Assembly: GCF_001750105.1 (NCBI RefSeq)
Contig: NZ_CP014143.1
Coordinates: 2,573,501 to 2,637,500 of the forward strand
Length of the DNA: 64,000 nucleotides
Reading direction: 5' to 3'
Source of the DNA: Microbulbifer aggregans
GTDB lineage: Bacteria; Pseudomonadota; Gammaproteobacteria; Pseudomonadales; Cellvibrionaceae
In this document: positions 59,557 to 64,000 of the stretch, one piece after another
Layout of the letters: the number at the start of each line of letters is the position of its first letter
How positions within the stretch are numbered: the stretch's first letter is position 1
Notes under the pieces: generated by a model
The model's input: the letters and a program-made list of their open reading frames with translations, nothing else
Told to the model about the DNA's origin: nothing
Databases searched by the model: none
Position numbers and translations under genes: made by a program

Positions 59557-60259
59557 TTGAATCCCCTTTACCAGAGCGTCCCTCAACCTGTTTGCCACTT
59601 GCGATGCTCTTCCAAACCAGTGCCACCGGTATCAGTGCAAGCAGGCTCAACAGTGGCGTGGCCCAGGGCAGCTCCAGTACAAAAAGCGTGAGTGCAGAGA
59701 GCACGGTAGTAAGGAGGGGGATGATGCTGGCAATCCAGAGAGTGATACCTTTCAGCACTATCAGGCCAAGGCCCAGGGTGGCGAGCGCGGTGGGATCTGG
59801 ATGGATACCGAAAACCTCTGCCTGCCGCCAGGAGTAGCCGGCTAATAGCGCTATCAGGGGGTAACCGAGCAGGCTGAGTAGCGCGATCGAGACGCCGACC
59901 AGGCTGGAGAGTTTGTCGGAACTTTCCCTTCTGTCTGTCCCGATCCCGGTAGTCCCGATGAGTGTCAGAATCACTGCCTGCGCCAGAAAGGTCCACCCGA
60001 AATAATGTGCAGCCCAGTTGAGTTCTGCAAACCGTTGCAGATGGAAGACCAGCCCTGCGAAGATCCATGCTGGTGCCATGAAAAGACAGGCAATGCGGGG
60101 GCGACGCTTCAGAGCGAACACCAGGGCGGCTAAGCCAAGCGCCAGCATGGCCAGGTGCAGAGGCCAGACGCTCTCGTTAAGCCGCTCGAGCAGGCGCAGG
60201 TAAACTTCCTGCGAGAAGGGGATGAAGTCCTGCAGGCTATACGTGGACCACTCGCTCAT
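59531..60259 (-). CDS. DUF6064 membrane protein
   Basis: A 242-aa membrane protein with about six spans. It begins MSEWSTYSLQDFIPFSQEVY, and contains CLFMAPAWIFAGLVFHLQRF and LNWAAHYFGWTFLAQA, which resemble DUF6064. Function unknown. Its ATG overlaps the stop of the aldo/keto reductase gene as ATGA (60256-60259), and its 3' end overlaps the DUF2784 gene. This is the third gene of a tightly coupled four-gene operon. Confidence 0.82.
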   Translation of the reverse strand: MSEWSTYSLQDFIPFSQEVYLRLLERLNESVWPLHLAMLALGLAALVFALKRRPRIACLFMAPAWIFAGLVFHLQRFAELNWAAHYFGWTFLAQAVILTLIGTTGIGTDRRESSDKLSSLVGVSIALLSLLGYPLIALLAGYSWRQAEVFGIHPDPTALATLGLGLIVLKGITLWIASIIPLLTTVLSALTLFVLELPWATPLLSLLALIPVALVWKSIASGKQVEGRSGKGDSNGGLPGDW

Positions 60260-61188
60260 AGAGACTCGATATAACTGGCCATCCGCTCTCTGCAAGAGGC
60301 AGATGGCATGGGGCTCTGGCCGGCGCGCATATTTTCGTTCAGGTGGTCGACACGGGTTGTAGCAGGGATGGCGCAGTTGACCGCCGGGTGGCTGACAATA
60401 AATTTCAGCAGGAAGTCAGCCCAGGTCCTGCAGCCACACTCCTCGACTGCCCACTCGGGTACTTTTTCCCGGCGCTTGAGGCCCTTGATCAGGTTGCCGC
60501 CGTCGTAGGGTCGGTTGGCGATGACGGCAATACCCCGCTCGCGTGCCAGTGGCAGCAGGCGATCCTCGGCTTCTCGATGGGTGATGTTGTAGGTCAATTG
60601 GGCAAAGTCGATGTCTTCGCTCGCCATCACCCGTTCGAATTCGCTGTGGCGTCGGCTATGGGAAGTGGTGATACCGATATAGCGAATCTTGCCGGCGGCT
60701 TTCAGTTCGCGCAGTGCCGCCAGGTGTTCTTCCCAGTCGGTCAGGTTGTGTACCTGCACCAGATCAAAAGTCTTCACGCCCCAGCGTCTTGCCAGCTCAT
60801 CGACCTGTTCTCGTGCCGTCCCACCCGCCGGACTCCAGACCTTCTCCGCAGAAAAGAGGGTGTCCGGTTCTCCCAGGCGCTTGAGGGCATAGCCGATGAC
60901 GTCGGGGGCAGAGCCATACATCGGTGATGAGTCGATCAGTCCTCCGCCGTGCTGAAAGAAAGCGTCGACCACTTGGGCGCGTTCCGCCAGCAGCTGCGGG
61001 TCGCTGCCGACATTGAATGTTCGCCAGGTCCCCAGTCCAATCACCGGGAGCGGCTCGTCGCTTGAGGGAATGGGTTTTCTGACGGCGGTGGGGCCTGCTG
61101 CAATCAGCTTGCTGCACGGCAGCCAGAGAGCTGTGAGGCCGGCGCCGAGTACATTCAGAGCTTGTCTGCGGTTGTATCGAACTGTCAT
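60256..61188 (-). CDS. Tat-exported aldo/keto reductase
   Basis: A 310-aa AKR. The twin-arginine motif YNRRQALNVLGAG (Arg7-Arg8) followed by a hydrophobic stretch indicates Tat export. The catalytic tetrad is seen: Asp in LIDSSPMYGS, Tyr in the same motif, Lys in LFSAEKVW, and His in DLVQVHNLTDWE. Export of an NADPH-family reductase to the periplasm is unusual, since free NADPH is absent there; folded export with bound cofactor is possible. Its stop overlaps the next gene by ATGA. The upstream membrane protein overlaps it likewise. Confidence 0.88.
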   Translation of the reverse strand: MTVRYNRRQALNVLGAGLTALWLPCSKLIAAGPTAVRKPIPSSDEPLPVIGLGTWRTFNVGSDPQLLAERAQVVDAFFQHGGGLIDSSPMYGSAPDVIGYALKRLGEPDTLFSAEKVWSPAGGTAREQVDELARRWGVKTFDLVQVHNLTDWEEHLAALRELKAAGKIRYIGITTSHSRRHSEFERVMASEDIDFAQLTYNITHREAEDRLLPLARERGIAVIANRPYDGGNLIKGLKRREKVPEWAVEECGCRTWADFLLKFIVSHPAVNCAIPATTRVDHLNENMRAGQSPMPSASCRERMASYIESL

Positions 61189-61640
61189 GTGATCCTTGCA
61201 GTTTGGGAATTCCCTTTAATGGCTCCGGGGCGCCAGACTGCAGTCCCCAGCAGCAGTACAAAGCATGCGAGCACGAACACTTTGTTCACAAACCAGTTGG
61301 TACGCCAGATCGACCATTCCGGGTCAGCAAGGAACCGGGCAAAAAAGCTGACAATGATGACGATCTCGAGGACGGAAACCACAAGCGCCAATGGATAGGT
61401 ATAGTTTGGCCGGGCCAACAGGGCCCATCCGAGCCAGAGATGAATAACCGGCCAGAGATCCCAGTAGATATACTGGCTCCACGGCTCACCCATTGCCACC
61501 GCGTAACCAATGGGAAACAGGTATTTGATGAACAGGGTCCAGGCCACGAGGATGAAAAGAAAGTGGGCGAGAAAGGCAATCCAGCCGCTCGGTGAGGTCT
61601 GCCGTTTTCTTTTTGGGGCTGTCTGGGGCAACGGATCCAT
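61185..61640 (-). CDS. Conserved membrane protein of unknown function
   Basis: A 151-aa protein with about four hydrophobic spans (LAHFLFILVAWTLFIKYLF, WDLWPVIHLWLGWALLA, LALVVSVLEIVIIVSFFARF, VNKVFVLACFVLLLG) and a basic N-terminus. I do not recognise the family. Its stop overlaps the aldo/keto reductase start (ATGA, 61185-61188), making it the first gene of the coupled operon. A membrane partner for the exported reductase is an inference. Confidence 0.75.
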   Translation of the reverse strand: MDPLPQTAPKRKRQTSPSGWIAFLAHFLFILVAWTLFIKYLFPIGYAVAMGEPWSQYIYWDLWPVIHLWLGWALLARPNYTYPLALVVSVLEIVIIVSFFARFLADPEWSIWRTNWFVNKVFVLACFVLLLGTAVWRPGAIKGNSQTARIT

Positions 61641-61794
61641 CGCTTTCTTCTACTGCTCGAATTGAACGGGGGCTGGCTGAAGATCACCCTCACTGCGCGT
61701 AGATGCCGAGGCCTGGAGGGTTGGTTTAAAAAGGCCGGGACAAAGCTTGCCCCGGTCTTCTCTCACTTTCAGCGGTCGGATTCCAATCGGCAGC

Positions 61795-62451
61795 TTATTT
61801 GCCCGGCGCTTTCGTATAACGGAGGTAGGGCAACTTGATGTCGATCTCGCCGAATTTATCCTTTGCCTGCTCATCGTTCAGGCTCAGGGCGACGATGACG
61901 TCCTGGCCAGGAACCCAGTTTGCCGGTGTCGCAATCGGTACTCCGTCTGTGGCCTGCACAGCATCCAGGGCTCGCAGGATCTCGGCGAAGTTGCGGCCTA
62001 CCGACATGGGGTATGACATTGTCAGCCGAATCTTCTTGTCCGGACCAATGATGAAGACCGTGCGCACCGTGGCGCTATCGGCAGGGGTGCGACCATCAGG
62101 TAGGTAGGCGTCGGCCGGCAACATGTCGTACAGTTTGGAAACGTTTAAAGAAGTGTCATCAATGATCGGGAAATCCGCCTGTGCGCCGGCAAAGGATTCG
62201 ATGTCACGCTTCCACTTCTGGTGCTCTTCCACACTGTCTACGGATACACCCATCACCTTGGTGTTGCGCTTTGCAAACTCTGGCGCAAGTTGGGCGACGG
62301 CGCCGAACTCTGTGGTGCAGACCGGGGTGAAATCTTTCGGGTGAGAAAACAGGATGGCGTAGCTGTCGCCAATCCAATCATGGAATGAAATCTTTCCCGC
62401 AGTGGAGTCGGCGGTAAAATCTGGAGCGGTGTCATTGATGCGTAGAGACAT
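61795..62451 (-). CDS. 1-Cys peroxiredoxin (Prx6 family)
   Basis: A 218-aa peroxiredoxin. The peroxidatic cysteine is in HPKDFTPVCTTEFGAVAQ (about Cys48). The Prx6 C-terminal domain with PANWVPGQDVIVALSL is present; no resolving cysteine is seen. The chosen start MSLRINDTAPDF has GAGGATC 8 bp upstream and matches the family; an in-frame upstream ATG would add 36 residues. Cytoplasmic. It lies 154 bp upstream of the coupled operon on the same strand. Confidence 0.92.
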   Translation of the reverse strand: MSLRINDTAPDFTADSTAGKISFHDWIGDSYAILFSHPKDFTPVCTTEFGAVAQLAPEFAKRNTKVMGVSVDSVEEHQKWKRDIESFAGAQADFPIIDDTSLNVSKLYDMLPADAYLPDGRTPADSATVRTVFIIGPDKKIRLTMSYPMSVGRNFAEILRALDAVQATDGVPIATPANWVPGQDVIVALSLNDEQAKDKFGEIDIKLPYLRYTKAPGK

Positions 62452-63168
62452 CGATTCTGATCCTCGGTTGGTTGTCAGTGCACTTGTCGATCCGTCGCTT
62501 CTTACCTCAAAGCATTTGAACTGAGGTTTGAGCATATTTAGCTGGGGGCGGAAGTTCAACGATCAACGACTAGCGGCCAACAGGGAATAGGGCTTTCTGT
62601 ATCCTGTTCCGATGTGAGCAATTGTCGGTAGGGGTTATGACCCTGTAGCGCGGCTTAAGTTGTCATTCATCATCGTCGACAGAAAGACTGCGTCCGAATC
62701 AGCGCTACCGGTCAGCTTCATTGAAATAATCCTGCGCCAGCTGCAAGGAGGTATCAGTGCTAGCTATCGATGGCTATTGAACTTGGGTGAGTTTCCCGGG
62801 AGTGAGTTCCTTGCAATTGAATCGAAGGGATCAACGATTTTGTTCAGAGTTGCTTGTAGCTATTCGAACGATGTCGCCGACTGCCACGCCATTTCATTGG
62901 CAATTGCTGAAACCCAGCCTCAGTGCTTGCGACCGCCAATAAAAGCTTCCGAGTCGCTCGGGCTCAGGGTAAGTGCCTGGTCAAATATTGTCCGGCGGTG
63001 TTGCTGGGCGGGTGCGTGTACTGCTGGCTAGTCAGTCGCGGCGCGGGTTTGTTCGCGGTCGGGGACTTCTGTATAAATATGCAGTAGTGTCCTTTAGCCC
63101 GGTTGGGGCATCCCCCATCAATCTGAAAACCCGCTTTCAGAACAGCCGTGAATGCTGAGCAGTAGAGA
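62452..63168. other. 717-bp gap before the FAN1-like gene
   Basis: No gene is well supported. A TTG-initiated open frame from 62660 to 63031 (123 codons) has no recognisable family, weak ribosome site and lower GC than its neighbours; it is either a novel small gene or noise. The divergent promoters of the peroxiredoxin and the nuclease must lie here. Confidence 0.4.
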
Positions 63169-64000
63169 ATGTCCGCCGTCGTCGAACTCGCCCCTGACTA
63201 TTATCTGACCAACTTTCGTGCCCTGGTGGACTTTGTGGTGGCCCGCTACGAGCGACTGCTTTCTGCCGATGAGCGTCAGTTTTACCGTGCCTTCCGGGCC
63301 ATGGATATCAACAGCCAGCGGCTGTATGTGCGACTGCTGTCCCGCAAAGGGGTGCCCTCATCAGCAGGCGCTTTGTTTCGCCTCGGCAAACTGAGCTACG
63401 TGGAAATCGATGACCTGACCGGCGCCGCGGATCGGTTGGTCTCTGCGGGCCTGTTACTGCGTGATCCAGCATTGCCCCTTGCAGAGATCCTGCCCCTCTA
63501 CAGCAAGGCCGAGTTATTGGCCTCTAGCCCCACAACCCTACCCAAAACCCTGAAGCGCCAGGCTCTGGAACAGGCGCTTCTGGAGCGGGGTGGAGATGAG
63601 GTGGATAGTTTGGGTGTGCTCCTCGCCGATGACGCGGTGCTCGCCGTGCAGGGCGCAGACCATTTTGACACCTTCAAGCTGTGTTTCTTTGGCAACCTGC
63701 GGCAGGACCTGACCGATTATGTGCTGCGTGACCTGGGCCTGTATCGTTTTGAGAGCTACCCCCTGGACCGACAACACCTGCCTTTCCAGAGCCGCACACA
63801 GGTAGAGCAACACCTGTGTTACTACGCGTGTCTCGAGCAGCTGGATACGGCGATGGAGGAGGGCGCGGAGGCGATCGTTGCGCTGGCGGAACAGCTACCC
63901 GCGCATAGCGAGGGGGATGCGACCCTGCACCGGCGCCTGGACCGCCTGCGCCTGACCCTCGCCCGGCAGCTGGAGCGACTGGAGGCGTTCGAGGCGGCCG
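63169..64000 (+). CDS. FAN1-like VRR-NUC nuclease, 5' part only
   Basis: The frame from ATG 63169 is open to the window edge (277 codons). The N-terminus MSAVVELAPDYYLTNFRALV matches bacterial FAN1 homologues; MDINSQRLYVRLLSRKGVP and KLCFFGNLRQDLTDYVLRDLG are diagnostic. FAN1 is a structure-specific nuclease for interstrand crosslink repair. The catalytic VRR-NUC domain lies beyond the window, so catalytic residues cannot be checked. The last helices (HLCYYACLEQLDTAMEEG) resemble the TPR-like part. Confidence 0.85.
   Translation, partial: MSAVVELAPDYYLTNFRALVDFVVARYERLLSADERQFYRAFRAMDINSQRLYVRLLSRKGVPSSAGALFRLGKLSYVEIDDLTGAADRLVSAGLLLRDPALPLAEILPLYSKAELLASSPTTLPKTLKRQALEQALLERGGDEVDSLGVLLADDAVLAVQGADHFDTFKLCFFGNLRQDLTDYVLRDLGLYRFESYPLDRQHLPFQSRTQVEQHLCYYACLEQLDTAMEEGAEAIVALAEQLPAHSEGDATLHRRLDRLRLTLARQLERLEAFEAA

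Overview
The window is about 60% GC, gene-dense, and reads as the chromosome of a marine-type gammaproteobacterium. Gene order supports this: tRNA-Leu(UAG), tig, clpP, clpX, lon, hupB, ppiD, then mltD, gloB, a YafS-like methyltransferase, rnhA, dnaQ, nhaB, fimL, nudC and sohB. From memory this order strongly resembles one locus of Pseudomonas aeruginosa, interrupted here by few insertions. A Pseudomonas relative or a Cellvibrionales genus such as Microbulbifer fits best; the genus is an inference. No phage, IS element, CRISPR array or rRNA was seen.

Layout. 1-3.95 kb: fadBA beta-oxidation operon behind a PsrA-like operator. 4.2 kb: tRNA-Leu. 4.5-13.4 kb: protein quality control block (trigger factor, ClpP, ClpX, Lon, HU-beta, PpiD) with a heat-shock-like promoter at lon. 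13.5-18.2 kb: MltD, then the gloB / methyltransferase / rnhA / dnaQ neighbourhood. 18.3-27.8 kb: NhaB antiporter, FimL, NudC, a small membrane protein, SohB, a YhdH-type reductase, a patatin phospholipase and a lipoprotein. 27.8-30 kb: UvrD-family helicase.

30.1-36.5 kb is a sulfur cassette. A SulP transporter and two YeeE/YedE half-transporters face a persulfide-sensor-like ArsR repressor on one side. A persulfide dioxygenase-like MBL enzyme, a DUF442 sulfurtransferase and a second SulP transporter lie on the other. 36.5-41.2 kb: alpha/beta hydrolase with AlkB alkane hydroxylase, a YceI protein and a secreted M28 peptidase. 41.3-43.5 kb: ahpC-ahpF with an internal terminator. 43.7-46.9 kb: a DUF2157/GDYXXLXY membrane pair, a CPBP protease and ExoD. 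47-49.2 kb: a DUF3365 heme protein and an MBL-rhodanese fusion. 49.3-53.6 kb: RND efflux pump and adaptor. 53.7-56.3 kb: an NAD(P)-binding protein, two NUDIX hydrolases and a DUF4174 protein.

56.7-62.5 kb groups envelope redox genes: a KatG with a signal peptide, a tightly coupled four-gene operon built around a Tat-exported aldo/keto reductase, and a 1-Cys peroxiredoxin. The window ends inside a FAN1-like (VRR-NUC) nuclease gene. The recurring themes are oxidative stress defence (ahpC, ahpF, katG, Prx6), sulfane sulfur handling, and lipid or alkane use (fadBA, alkB, patatin).
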